Shown here in pieces: positions 53,482-63,174 of a stretch of 64,000 nt of DNA. The stretch is from Bacteroidota bacterium. GTDB taxonomy: Bacteria > Bacteroidota > Bacteroidia > Sphingobacteriales > Sphingobacteriaceae. The stretch spans positions 1 to 64,000 of the forward strand of contig JAFDZM010000012.1 in assembly GCA_018266915.1 (NCBI GenBank), written 5' to 3'. Position numbers and translations under genes: made by a program. Every line of letters begins with the position of its first letter. The first letter of the stretch is position 1. The notes below the pieces were generated by a model. That model was not told the DNA's origin, made no database searches, and saw nothing but the letters and a program-made list of their open reading frames with translations.

Positions 53482-55188
53482 CTATGCGATTGCCTTTTTA
53501 TCTTTTTTAGAAACGTTCCTTGCCTTGGCTTCTTTTATGATCTTTTGATAAAGGGTTAATACTTCTTTCAAACGATCTTTTATTTTGCCGGATACCGCTA
53601 TGTTGAGGGCATATTTATGCTCAGGCAGGTATAGCTCAATATTGGTATTAGCAATTTTGTAGTCTACGTCAAACATGCGGCTATAGTAATCTATACCGCA
53701 TTGCATAATGGCCCGTGCAAGGCGGTCGGCAACACCGGCGTATTCAGGGTTACTCTCACCTAAGTTGTTTCTCAGGTACAGGATATCTTCACGGGTTGTT
53801 TTGACCAGTTTTTTTCCGGCATCGGCAGCTTCTGCGGCAGTGTTTTTTTTAGTGACCTTAGCCGTGCCGATTTCCCTGTCAATTTTTTGAATACGGCTTG
53901 CGAAAAAGATACTCTTAAACAATTGCCTTGTTTCAGCTGGGAAATCTGCGAACAGATTTAAAAGATCGCCAGTAGAAATGCCTTGCGGCTTATCTACGTA
54001 TTTCTTTACAGAATCTACAACCTCGGTCAAATAAAACTGAATTGTTTTTTCAGGATTATAAAAATATTGTTCGCCTCCAATTGACTTTCTATAGCCTTCT
54101 TTTTGATTTGACGTATAGAACAGTTTTGCCAGTTCGATGCCTTTCTTAAATTCTTCAGCATGAAAGCCGCCATTTTTGGTCGCCAGACCCAAATTAAGCA
54201 TTGATAGATTTTTAATGCAGCTATAGTTTTCCTGGGTAACTTCAAAATTCACCTCCTGCTCAACAAAGTTGCAGAACCTGAATTTGCTGAACGCGACCTT
54301 TTGATTCCCCCAAACTTTAAAACCAAAGCCTTTGCCGAAAAAAGGTTCACTCTTAACCGAGCCTACATAATTATTGTTAATATACAGTTCCACCTGGTCG
54401 TTGGTCTTTTTCAGTAGTAAATGATTGAAACCACATTGATTAATAGCAAAAGCCTTCTTCCAGGGGATAATTTCGTTATAGTCGCCTTTGGTCTGTTTCA
54501 CGAGGCTAAAGTGTCCGTTCCCGGTAATTACGAAACTATAGTAGTTATTCTGCTCTCTGCCGAAAACAATACCATAGCTATATTTATCTATTCCTTCAAA
54601 CCATTGGGTATCCACTTCAATTGTCCAGTTCTCCTCGTCATTCAAGTCAGCAAATACACATGGAATGGATGAGCCGGTTTGCTTTTCCCTTGCGATGATG
54701 TATTCATCGCCATTTTTGGTCAACGAATGAAATTCATCCTGTTCCGGCAGCCAATCAGACGACTGACTGATCAGGTCGTCAATCATTACAGCCTGAACGA
54801 GTTTCTTTTTATCTTTTGAAAATGCAGCTTTCTCCCATATTGACCTTGCCTTTTCGACATCACCTTCGCGGATAAACTCCAGCGCAAGTTCGTCGGCCAG
54901 ATTGCTATTCCAAAACCAAAATGGTGAGTAAAGAGGTTTAGCTACCGGAGAATTGCTGAATGAAGTTGAAGTTTCGTCGGCTAAAAAGTCATTTTTTTCT
55001 GTAGGTAATTCTAATTGCAGATCATTATCGAAGGCCCGCATTTCGGCAGACTCCGATTGCACTTTAGCTTGTCTTGAAATTTTATGTCCAACGGGTATTG
55101 CCGTTGAATGATCTGAGCGCGTAGAATGACCGCTTAAAATATTAAAGCTATTTAAAAACCTGTTGAAATATTGCGTATAAGCCGTCAT
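53482..55188 (-). CDS. Large cytoplasmic protein with jelly-roll-like and helical domains, unknown function
   Basis: 568 residues, no signal peptide or membrane segment. Residues 1-90 are polar and probably disordered. A short helical part (ELALEFIREGDVEKARSIWEKAAF) looks like one TPR-type hairpin. About 140-315 form a beta sandwich reminiscent of LamG or DUF1080-like concanavalin folds (WTIEVDTQWFEG, YSYGIVFGREQNNYYSFVI, QVELYINNNYVGS). The rest is helical and Lys-rich, ending KKDKKAIA. Nearby genes give no clue: it has its own terminator before gap. A non-enzymatic binding or scaffold role is a guess. Confidence 0.6.
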   Translation of the reverse strand: MTAYTQYFNRFLNSFNILSGHSTRSDHSTAIPVGHKISRQAKVQSESAEMRAFDNDLQLELPTEKNDFLADETSTSFSNSPVAKPLYSPFWFWNSNLADELALEFIREGDVEKARSIWEKAAFSKDKKKLVQAVMIDDLISQSSDWLPEQDEFHSLTKNGDEYIIAREKQTGSSIPCVFADLNDEENWTIEVDTQWFEGIDKYSYGIVFGREQNNYYSFVITGNGHFSLVKQTKGDYNEIIPWKKAFAINQCGFNHLLLKKTNDQVELYINNNYVGSVKSEPFFGKGFGFKVWGNQKVAFSKFRFCNFVEQEVNFEVTQENYSCIKNLSMLNLGLATKNGGFHAEEFKKGIELAKLFYTSNQKEGYRKSIGGEQYFYNPEKTIQFYLTEVVDSVKKYVDKPQGISTGDLLNLFADFPAETRQLFKSIFFASRIQKIDREIGTAKVTKKNTAAEAADAGKKLVKTTREDILYLRNNLGESNPEYAGVADRLARAIMQCGIDYYSRMFDVDYKIANTNIELYLPEHKYALNIAVSGKIKDRLKEVLTLYQKIIKEAKARNVSKKDKKAIA

Positions 55189-55441
55189 ACTTCCCTATTA
55201 CCCTTGTCCGAATTAAGCCCGAAACTCAGTATATGAGTTCCGCAAAAAATTTAGATACATTCCTGTAAATCTGGTCAAAAATCCCGGTCACTTAAATCTT
55301 GAAAAGGACGTTACGGATGGATTAAAGATACGGCAGGATAAGGCTGTCCGGCACACTAAAACACGAAAAGTTAATCACATTTTTCAAAGAAAAAATGTGG
55401 ATATTAAATATTAAAAAAAAAACAAAAAAAGATTATGGATT

Positions 55442-56545
55442 TTAGACGAATAAGTTACGCAAGGCAAGGTTTTCGCGCTCTTTTGACCGGATAAAAAAGG
55501 ACACCCCCCAGTTAAACAGCAGGCACACCGCCAGGATCAAACCTAACAATACCTGGTTACCATATGACCTGAAAACCAAAGCTAACATTACACAAAGTAA
55601 GTTCAGCGCAACCAATATCAGAGCGGCCTGCAAATGAGTAAAACCCAACCTGAGCATGCGGTGATGAATATGCTTACGATCAGCTTTAAATGGAGAAACG
55701 CCGCTATAAATGCGCAGCACAAACACCCTCAGGGTGTCAAAAATAGGACCTATCAAAATGGCCACAGATAATGCCGGTGCAGAGTAAATATCCGGCGATT
55801 TTGTTGAAGTAAACTTATTCAGTTCGATAAATTTTATAGCCATCACTGCGGTTATCAAGCCGATCAGTAATGAGCCGGTATCGCCCATAAATATTTTAGC
55901 CGGCGTGATATTAAACTTCAGGAACCCAACCAAAGCACCTGCCATAGCCAACGACACTGCAGCCAATTCATATTGGTGCATATAGATAAATAATCCTGCA
56001 AAACATCCGTTGGCTACTACACCGGTAGCTCCGGCCAGGCTATCGATACCATCTATCAGATTAAATGCATTTACAATAAGGATAATGGTAAGTACCGTTA
56101 AAGCGACACTTGGCCAGTATGGCAGGTTGCCAATACCAAAAACGCCATACATGCTGGTAAGGCGTATATTACCCATTACCACCAGTATTAATGCCGCCAA
56201 AAACTGGATAAAGAACTTAGTGCGTGAGTTAACGCCCGAAAGATCGTCCTTTAAGCCCATGGCAAATAACATAATACATGCCGTAAGCAGGTAATTTATT
56301 GGCAATGATCTGTCTGTCATGCTGAATAATAAAGAAGTTATTGTAAAGCTGACGAATATTGCTACTCCACCCAGGCGTGGAATGCCGTGATCATGTTGTT
56401 TTCTGAAATGCCCAAGATCATCATATAAATGCCTTGCACGTGCTACGTGAAGTATAGAAGGGATGGCAATAACTGTGATGAGTATAGAAAAAACGACTAT
56501 CGTAATATAATACACTAAGTGATATGAATGTAAATATTCCGTCAT
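55442..56545 (-). CDS. Undecaprenyl-phosphate glycosyl-1-phosphate transferase, WecA/TagO-like
   Basis: 367-residue polytopic membrane protein of the MraY/WecA family. It transfers a HexNAc-1-phosphate to undecaprenyl phosphate and starts glycan synthesis. Seen: [44 protein letters not shown] and the WecA-type C-terminal histidine motif [14 protein letters not shown]. It differs from the dcw MraY in lacking the MraY pentapeptide motifs. Position next to the polysaccharide genes suggests a role in initiating the exopolysaccharide or lipopolysaccharide made here. Confidence 0.9.
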   Translation of the reverse strand: MTEYLHSYHLVYYITIVVFSILITVIAIPSILHVARARHLYDDLGHFRKQHDHGIPRLGGVAIFVSFTITSLLFSMTDRSLPINYLLTACIMLFAMGLKDDLSGVNSRTKFFIQFLAALILVVMGNIRLTSMYGVFGIGNLPYWPSVALTVLTIILIVNAFNLIDGIDSLAGATGVVANGCFAGLFIYMHQYELAAVSLAMAGALVGFLKFNITPAKIFMGDTGSLLIGLITAVMAIKFIELNKFTSTKSPDIYSAPALSVAILIGPIFDTLRVFVLRIYSGVSPFKADRKHIHHRMLRLGFTHLQAALILVALNLLCVMLALVFRSYGNQVLLGLILAVCLLFNWGVSFFIRSKERENLALRNLFV

Positions 56546-56617
56546 TGAGATTAGAAGTTATAGGTCGATCAGCTTCATTTAAAACCGGTGTCCAAGTTAA
56601 TAAAATTTCCGTTTGTC

Positions 56618-57364
56618 CTAAAAAAATTGTGCTATTTTACGTAGTGGTTTAAATAATATGGTCACCATCGGCAAAAAAATATTATTATTTCTCATGGCTT
56701 CAAGGTCGAATCGCATTGCTTGTACGCGGTTACTCAGACTTTTGTTACTTACGCCACCAACTACCATCTTTATAAGCACTTTATTCAAATAATATGCATC
56801 AATATTATTAAAATGAATAAACCTAAGCATCAACTCATAATCACCTGCACTACCATAATCCAATTTGTAAACGCCGAGTTTGTCAAATAAACTTTTTTTG
56901 CAGTAAAAGGTAGGATGCGGGGGCATCCACCCCCAGTTGAACATCCCCCTGCTATATTTTCCTGAACGCCATTTACGGATGACCTTCTCGCTTGGGTCAA
57001 TGTAATCGAGATCGCCGTATAATATCGAGGTATCTTGTTCGGAAAACACCTTCGCTATATGATACAACACGTCATTATCCGCAAAGAAATCATCTGCATT
57101 AATTGTGCCAATAACATCGCCAGTAGCCCTTGCAATGCCTTTATTCATTGCATCATAAATACCCTTATCCGGCTCTGATATGAAAACATCGATATTTGCA
57201 CTGTATTTCTCAATTATCCCGACCGTATTATCTATCGACCCGCCATCAATAATAATGTACTCGATGTTTTTATATTTTTGCCCCAATACGGAATTTATGC
57301 AACGTTCTATGGTGTTTTGGGCATTAAACACCACACTTATAATTGAAATTTTAGGACCCTGCAT
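56618..57364 (-). CDS. Glycosyltransferase family 2
   Basis: 248 residues, GT-A fold. Seen: ISIISVVFNAQNTIERCINSVLGQ, EYIIIDGGSIDNTVGII, the metal-binding region GTINADDFF (ADD in place of DXD), and WMPPHPTFYCKKSLFDKLGVY. It resembles the colanic-acid/WcaE-like GT2 group. It is divergent from the export genes with 90 bp between them, so the locus uses both strands. Confidence 0.88.
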   Translation of the reverse strand: MQGPKISIISVVFNAQNTIERCINSVLGQKYKNIEYIIIDGGSIDNTVGIIEKYSANIDVFISEPDKGIYDAMNKGIARATGDVIGTINADDFFADNDVLYHIAKVFSEQDTSILYGDLDYIDPSEKVIRKWRSGKYSRGMFNWGWMPPHPTFYCKKSLFDKLGVYKLDYGSAGDYELMLRFIHFNNIDAYYLNKVLIKMVVGGVSNKSLSNRVQAMRFDLEAMRNNNIFLPMVTILFKPLRKIAQFF

Positions 57365-57403
57365 TTCTGGAAAAAAGACGCTTTTATAATTGTCAAATTA
57401 TGG

Positions 57404-57411
57404 TACTTTTG
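57404..57411 (+). promoter_or_regulatory. -7 promoter box of the polysaccharide operon
   Basis: TACTTTTG matches TAnnTTTG exactly, about 43 bp before the wza-like ATG, leaving a short leader. Confidence 0.4.
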
Positions 57412-57454
57412 GAATTGCTGCGTAATATTAAACAAATAAGCGGTTTAAGTGTAT

Positions 57455-58255
57455 ATGCGTTTTTCTACAACCCTAATTATCACGGCCTTTATCTTCATTG
57501 TAGCAACCTTCAGCTCCTGTTCTTTAAGGCAGCAACAGTTGTTATTTAAAGAGCGCGGGCCCAATCCCGACAGCCTGAGCGCCGTTTTAAAAAACAGCGG
57601 CAATGGCACGAGCGACTACCGCATTCGCTCACAGGATATTCTCCAGATCAGGAACCTGCAAAACATTAAATATATAGTTGAGGAAACGCCAACTTCGCAA
57701 AGCAATAGTGCCAATACTACTATTTCACAACAAGGGCAGACCTACCAGGTAGAGGATGATGGCAATGTTGCCTTACCTGTAATAGGCCGTATCCATGTTG
57801 CCGGCCTTACCCGGACAGAAGCGATGAAACTTATTGAAGAAACTTATCGTAAGGATGTACTTAAGGACCCTATTATCGATCTGAAGATTGTTAACCTTAA
57901 GGTTACACTGCTTGGTGAGATAAGGACGCAAGGGAACTATCCATTGATAAAAGATAAAACGAGTTTAATTGAAATGATTGGAGAAGCAGGCGGACTTACA
58001 GAAAAGGCAAATGAAAAAAATATAAAGATCATACGGGGTGATCCTAAAAATCCCCAGATCACCGAAATTGACCTGAGCAAAACCGGCACTTTGGCTGATC
58101 CGCGATTAATACTGCAAAACAACGACATTATCTATATCGCCGAAAACAAGCGAGCCGTTAAGAACGACCAGTTGCAGAATTTCAATACTACTGCGCAGCC
58201 TTTGTTATTAATTCTGAATACCGCCCTGATTATTTACACGCTTATTCATCGCTAA
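57455..58255 (+). CDS. Polysaccharide export lipoprotein, Wza-like
   Basis: 266 residues. The lipoprotein signal MRFSTTLIITAFIFIVATFSSC is followed by a Poly_export domain (DYRIRSQDILQIRN and DDGNVALPVIGRIHVAGLTRTEA) and a SLBB domain (KVTLLGEIRTQGNYPLIKDKTSLIEMIGEAGGL). A C-terminal membrane-like segment (PLLLILNTALIIYTLIH) fits the shape of outer-membrane export proteins. The ATG at 57455 is preferred to a GTG two codons upstream. The stop TAA is directly followed by the ATG of the kinase gene. Confidence 0.92.
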   Translation: MRFSTTLIITAFIFIVATFSSCSLRQQQLLFKERGPNPDSLSAVLKNSGNGTSDYRIRSQDILQIRNLQNIKYIVEETPTSQSNSANTTISQQGQTYQVEDDGNVALPVIGRIHVAGLTRTEAMKLIEETYRKDVLKDPIIDLKIVNLKVTLLGEIRTQGNYPLIKDKTSLIEMIGEAGGLTEKANEKNIKIIRGDPKNPQITEIDLSKTGTLADPRLILQNNDIIYIAENKRAVKNDQLQNFNTTAQPLLLILNTALIIYTLIHR

Positions 58256-60676
58256 ATGGAAGAGACTGAGAAGATAGCTAGAAAACTACCTCATCAGGAA
58301 ATTGATTATTTTAAGATCGGCAAAATATTATTAAGCCGTTGGTACTGGATTGCCGGATCGGTTATCGTGTGTATGATCATATCATACACTTATCTATGGT
58401 ATTCACCAAAAACATACGCAACCTCAGGCACTTTAAAAATCGAAGAAAAGAAATCGGAATTCTCCGACCTGGTAAGTGTGATCAATAACAACGATCGCGG
58501 GCCTTCAAAAATACAAAGTGAAATTTTTGTGCTTCAAAGCCGTACATTGATCCTGAATGCTATAAAAGATATTGATTACCGTATTAGTTTTTTCATATCG
58601 GGTCGTGCGCGCACTACTGACGTCTATCCGCAAAAGCTGCTGGATATTCAGCTTGTAAAATTTGACAGTCTGAATTTTTATCGGGGACTGATCACGTACC
58701 AGCCTATTAATAAGACTTCATTTGAGCTCGAGTATAAAGAGGGGCAACGAGATATTCAAAAGGTCTTTAAATATGATCAGCCTGTGAGCATCGACAATAT
58801 GGCTTTCAGTATTAAGTATCCGGGAGATATTCCAAAAAATTCAACCTTTATATTTAAAGTGAACATCCCGGAGGATTTTATAGGAAGGGCCAAGGCGGGG
58901 CTCCACGCCAATGAGATCATTAAAAACTCCAATATTATCTCGCTCCAGGAAACCGACTCAAACCCTCAGTTTGCTGCCGATGTACTAAATGCCTTGATGC
59001 GCGAGTATCTTAATTACGACAGGAATCAAAAAACGCAATCGGCGACACAGATCATCCGCTTCATAGATGACCAGTTGGAATCTCTCTCAAACCAGGTAAA
59101 AGGGTCTGAAAAGCAGATAGAAAAATTTAAACAAGGGGCCGGGATACTGGATATTTCTTCTGCATCGGAATCAGAACTGGCTAAAATAAAAGACCTGGAA
59201 GCACAGCGTTCATTACTCAAAATACAATTACTGGCTATCGACCAGTTGAAAGAACAGATTACTAAAGAAAAAGACAATATCAATCTCAATCTAAACCTGG
59301 AAGGAAATATTGATCCCTTGTTAGGCGGCTTAATTACCAACCTGAATAATTTACTGGTTGAAAAAAATACGCTGCTAAAAACCTATAATGCCAATTCGCA
59401 GACTATTAAAGATATCACCCAGCAAATACTGGTAATTAAAAGCGCTGCAATAGATAATATTAATGCAACTATAGCACGGATTAATAAAAGTGTCTCTTAC
59501 TTAGATGGTCAAATTGCGCAGGTTAATCAGAAACTATCGGCATTGCCTGCAGCAGAACGGGACCTCATCAGCCTGAAACGGGATTTCGAGATTAATGATA
59601 AGGTATACTCTTTCTTATCAGAAAAAAGGCTCGATGCGCAAATCAGTCGTTCGGCAATACTACCGGGTGCTACGATAATTGAAGCGGCGCAAGCCAGCTT
59701 TTCACCTATTTCTCCGGATACGCATACAGTACACCGCACTGCACTGATTATAGGGCTTGCTATCGGTTTGGGCATGATCATTTTAATCAGGATCCTTAAC
59801 CCATACATCTACGATAAAGAAACTGTTGAAAGCCTTACCACAATCCCGATAATAGGTATCATACGGAAATTCCCTGAAGCCATCGATGAAAACAATACGC
59901 AGATTTTAGCTATCAGCCGGCCAAAATCAATTTTTGCCGAATCTGTACGATCGGTACGTACCAACTTAAGCTTCATAGCCTCCGAAAAGAAGAGTAAGGT
60001 AATTTGCATTACTTCAGAAGTAGCCGGCGAAGGAAAATCGTTTATTGCCGTTAACTTATCAAGCACGTTATCGCTGATAGATAAAAAAATTGTACTTGTT
60101 GCGGCCGACTTACGCCGTTCGCGCCTGCATAAAACTTTTCATGTTTCGAATGATAAGGGCTTGAGCAACTACCTGGCTAATCAGTGCGAGCTGGAGGATA
60201 TTGTTATTGAAAATATCCAGCCAAACCTAGATATCATTGTTTCGGGGCCGGTTCCTCCTAACCCGTCTGAGTTGTTGCATAGTTCGCGCATGAAAACTTT
60301 GATGAACGATCTGAAGAAGAAATATGATATCATCATGGTGGATACAGCGCCTATCGGCCTTGTTTCTGATGCTATCCCGCTGATCAGGATGAGCGATATC
60401 AATATTTTTGTAATCCGTTCGGGCAAATCGAAGTTCTATGCGGCTACGGTTCCTCAGCGGATTGCAAACGAGTATCACCTGGACAATACGGTGATCATAT
60501 TAAATGCATTTTCAGAGGATCTGCTCCATTCAAGATATTACACAACCAAGTTTACAAGCGAATATCATGGCACCCACTATTATTACTATTCTGATTATAG
60601 TGGTTATGAAGGATCAGACTACTATATCGATAAAAAAGAGTATAAGTGGTGGGACATCAGGCGTTGGATAAAATAG
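58256..60676 (+). CDS. Wzc-like chain-length regulator and BY-kinase
   Basis: 806 residues. N-terminal membrane segment (WYWIAGSVIVCMIISYTYLWY), Wzz domain, long coiled coil (about 250-430), second membrane segment (ALIIGLAIGLGMIILIRIL), then a cytoplasmic BY-kinase: Walker A EVAGEGKSF near residue 590, Walker A' VLVAADLRRSRL with Ala where many enzymes have Asp, and Walker B IIMVDTAPIGL. The C-terminus is a Tyr-rich cluster (HYYYYSDYSGYEGSDYY), the autophosphorylation target. It controls polymer length and export with the Wza-like protein. Confidence 0.93.
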   Translation: MEETEKIARKLPHQEIDYFKIGKILLSRWYWIAGSVIVCMIISYTYLWYSPKTYATSGTLKIEEKKSEFSDLVSVINNNDRGPSKIQSEIFVLQSRTLILNAIKDIDYRISFFISGRARTTDVYPQKLLDIQLVKFDSLNFYRGLITYQPINKTSFELEYKEGQRDIQKVFKYDQPVSIDNMAFSIKYPGDIPKNSTFIFKVNIPEDFIGRAKAGLHANEIIKNSNIISLQETDSNPQFAADVLNALMREYLNYDRNQKTQSATQIIRFIDDQLESLSNQVKGSEKQIEKFKQGAGILDISSASESELAKIKDLEAQRSLLKIQLLAIDQLKEQITKEKDNINLNLNLEGNIDPLLGGLITNLNNLLVEKNTLLKTYNANSQTIKDITQQILVIKSAAIDNINATIARINKSVSYLDGQIAQVNQKLSALPAAERDLISLKRDFEINDKVYSFLSEKRLDAQISRSAILPGATIIEAAQASFSPISPDTHTVHRTALIIGLAIGLGMIILIRILNPYIYDKETVESLTTIPIIGIIRKFPEAIDENNTQILAISRPKSIFAESVRSVRTNLSFIASEKKSKVICITSEVAGEGKSFIAVNLSSTLSLIDKKIVLVAADLRRSRLHKTFHVSNDKGLSNYLANQCELEDIVIENIQPNLDIIVSGPVPPNPSELLHSSRMKTLMNDLKKKYDIIMVDTAPIGLVSDAIPLIRMSDINIFVIRSGKSKFYAATVPQRIANEYHLDNTVIILNAFSEDLLHSRYYTTKFTSEYHGTHYYYYSDYSGYEGSDYYIDKKEYKWWDIRRWIK

Positions 60677-60692
60677 TACTCAGGGTTAACAC

Positions 60693-61208
60693 ATGGATAT
60701 AAGGTCGAAAACCGGTATGTATAAATGGTATCCGGTTTATACACACCCAAAAGCCGAAAAAAAAGCGCATCAGGCCCTTTTAGATAAGGGCATTGAGACC
60801 TACCTGCCTTTGAGACGACAGCTTAAACAATGGAGCGACAGAAAAAAATGGATTGATGAACCCTTTATCAAATCTTACCTTTTTGTACACATCACTCAGC
60901 AGGAACAAACCGAGGTACTGATGACCAAAGGAATAACCCGGTTTATTTATTTTAGCGGGAAGGTGACGTCGATGCCCGACAAACAGATAGAAGACCTGAA
61001 GCTATTAATGACAAGTGCGGTTGAATTGGAAATAACTGAAGAAAACCTGTTGCCCGGAGAAAGAATAGTGTTGAAAGCAGGTCCGCTGAAAGGTATGGTG
61101 GGCGAAATCATATCCTATCGTTCGCAGAAGCAATTAGCGCTGCGCCTGGAGAGTCTGGGATGCTCGGTAATTATACATGTTGCAGCATCATTGATTGACC
61201 GGTTTTAG
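60693..61208 (+). CDS. NusG-like antiterminator (UpxY/RfaH type)
   Basis: 171 residues: NGN domain (KWYPVYTHPKAEKKAHQALLDKG, FIKSYLFVHI) and a C-terminal KOW motif (LLPGERIVLKAGPLKGMVGEI). Specialised NusG paralogues in Bacteroidota polysaccharide loci (UpxY) let RNA polymerase read through the long operon. It sits third here, not first, and a stem-loop follows its stop. An internal ATG at 60717 (MYKWYPVY) is a possible alternative start. Confidence 0.9.
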   Translation: MDIRSKTGMYKWYPVYTHPKAEKKAHQALLDKGIETYLPLRRQLKQWSDRKKWIDEPFIKSYLFVHITQQEQTEVLMTKGITRFIYFSGKVTSMPDKQIEDLKLLMTSAVELEITEENLLPGERIVLKAGPLKGMVGEIISYRSQKQLALRLESLGCSVIIHVAASLIDRF

Positions 61209-61238
61209 AAGATTTTTTATAAAAATCTGATATAGTAA

Positions 61239-61270
61239 AATGGCATTTTTTGATTTAATTTAATGCCATT
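61239..61270 (+). promoter_or_regulatory. Possible attenuator hairpin after the NusG-like gene
   Basis: AATGGCATT / AATGCCATT with a 14-nt loop followed by ATTTTCC. A second AT-rich stem, AGATTTTT / AAAAATCT, lies at 61210-61228. Both lie between the antiterminator gene and asnB, in the 178-bp gap. They could be sites at which the antiterminator acts; no ops-like element was recognised. Confidence 0.4.
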
Positions 61271-61386
61271 ATTTTCCGATAAAAAGCGATCAAAATTAAT
61301 TTATAAATAGCTATAAATTAATTAGTTACATATTAACCATGTGACTTACGAGGCGAAGCTATGAACGTACCCCTATTATTAGCATT

Positions 61387-63174
61387 ATGTGCCGCATTGC
61401 AGGAATAATTTCAATATCTTCAGAAGCATTTGACAGAAACGAAAAAGTAAAACGAATGTGCCGGGTACTTCAACATGGCGGCCCTGATGACGAAGGTATT
61501 TTTGATGATACCGAAACAGGGCTCACTTTTGGGCACAGGAGATTATCAATAATTGATCTTAGCCATAATGGGCATCAGCCTATGGCTGATGCGCAGCAAA
61601 GAGTTTGGATAACTTTCAACGGGGAGATCTATAATTATCGTGAGCTAAAGGAACAACTTATCAACTTAGGCGCAAAATTCACTTCGAGTACAGATACCGA
61701 GGTGATCATATCTGCCTATATCCATTGGGGTATGGCAGCATTTGCAAAGCTTAGGGGGATATTCGCTTTCGCGCTGTACGATAAAGAGAAAGGCTTAACT
61801 TACCTGGTTCGCGATAGCTCGGGCATAAAGCCGTTGTATTATTGCGCAAAAGACGGGCAGCTAAGTTTTGCATCAGAAGTTAAGGCTTTAAAAGCCGCAG
61901 GTTTGGCCAACGAAGCAGACCCCGACTGGCAGATCAGGTTCCTGGCTTACGGCCATATTCCGGAGCCTTACACTACTCTAAAAGGCGTATTTAGTTTGCC
62001 TAAAGGCGAATTTTTATGCTGGGATCAAAAAAAGGGTTCATATGATATACATTCTTATCATGTAATCTTTAATAAAGCCAATATAGACGATGCGGCAAGT
62101 GCAAAAGAAGCAATTAAGGAAACCCTGGCATTTGCTGTACGCCGTCAATTAATAGCCGATGCTCCAATAGGCGTGTTTTTGAGCGGCGGTATCGATTCAA
62201 GCTTGATAACTCTATTGGCAGAGCGGGAAAAGAAGACACAGCTTAAAACCATATCCATCTATTTTAACGAGAAGGCATACGATGAGAGTATGTATCAAGA
62301 CCTGGTATTCAAACAGATTGAAGGCGAAAAATTTAGCCACCTGGTAAAGCAAAGCGATTTCGAAGATTTTTTACCCCGGATCATCGAGGATATGGACTTG
62401 CCGACAACGGACGGCATCAATACCTGGTGCATCAGCAAATTTGCACATGATGACGGGTTAAAGGCGGTACTGTCAGGCCTGGGCGCCGATGAGCTATTTG
62501 GAGGATACCCTTCATTTAGTCGTATTAAATATATTAAAGCTGCCAGGAAATATCCGGCAGCGCTTTTTAAGCTTGCTAACCATTCTGCTTTTGACGCTTA
62601 CCGAAAAATTGCTTTCTTAACTTACAATCATCCCATTGCCGATTATCTGTTCTTAAGAGGGCTCTATTCACCAGCCGATATCGCCGAAATATTAGATACC
62701 GACATTACCCAGGTGGAGGATGTATTATTTGCAAACAGGAAACTGCCTTATGTTCGCAATTATGATGAAAAGGATGCCGCCTGGTTTGAAATAAATCTTT
62801 ACATGCAAAACCAATTGCTGCGCGATACTGATGTGATGGGGATGAGTCACGGACTTGAAGTAAGAGTGCCTTTCCTTGACGAAGATTTTGTGCTCATGGC
62901 CGAAAGCATTAACCCAACCATCAGGTTTGATAAAAGCAGGCCAAAAAAACTATTGATCTACAGTTTTGCCGATGTTTTGCCTGAAGCGATCTGGAACAGG
63001 ACCAAAATGGGATTTACCTTCCCGCTGCAGGATTGGATGAAGGATAACAAAGAGATCACTAACGAAAGCCTGTACAAAAAGAACAAATCAAAAGGCATCA
63101 TAAAATCATTCAAAAACGATTCGGTGCATTGGTCTAAAGCATTTGCCTTGTACCAAATACAAATGCATGCCTAA
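61387..63174 (+). CDS. asnB: Asparagine synthase (glutamine-hydrolysing), sugar-locus type
   Basis: 595 residues. The N-terminal glutaminase (Ntn) domain starts at Cys2 (MCRIAGIIS), with HRRLSIIDLS and FNGEIYNYREL. The ATP-pyrophosphatase domain carries the PP-loop FLSGGIDSSLIT and VLSGLGADELFGGYPSF. Such homologues are frequent in exopolysaccharide clusters and may amidate sugar acids instead of Asp. Context suggests that, but the sequence cannot decide. The downstream GT4 start overlaps its last 8 nt. Confidence 0.9.
   Translation: MCRIAGIISISSEAFDRNEKVKRMCRVLQHGGPDDEGIFDDTETGLTFGHRRLSIIDLSHNGHQPMADAQQRVWITFNGEIYNYRELKEQLINLGAKFTSSTDTEVIISAYIHWGMAAFAKLRGIFAFALYDKEKGLTYLVRDSSGIKPLYYCAKDGQLSFASEVKALKAAGLANEADPDWQIRFLAYGHIPEPYTTLKGVFSLPKGEFLCWDQKKGSYDIHSYHVIFNKANIDDAASAKEAIKETLAFAVRRQLIADAPIGVFLSGGIDSSLITLLAEREKKTQLKTISIYFNEKAYDESMYQDLVFKQIEGEKFSHLVKQSDFEDFLPRIIEDMDLPTTDGINTWCISKFAHDDGLKAVLSGLGADELFGGYPSFSRIKYIKAARKYPAALFKLANHSAFDAYRKIAFLTYNHPIADYLFLRGLYSPADIAEILDTDITQVEDVLFANRKLPYVRNYDEKDAAWFEINLYMQNQLLRDTDVMGMSHGLEVRVPFLDEDFVLMAESINPTIRFDKSRPKKLLIYSFADVLPEAIWNRTKMGFTFPLQDWMKDNKEITNESLYKKNKSKGIIKSFKNDSVHWSKAFALYQIQMHA

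Noticed and set aside
61361..61408. 15-codon frame (MNVPLLLALCAALQE) overlapping the asnB start, possible leader peptide
   Set aside because: No regulatory codon run and no clear attenuator coupled to it; overlap with asnB is likely chance.
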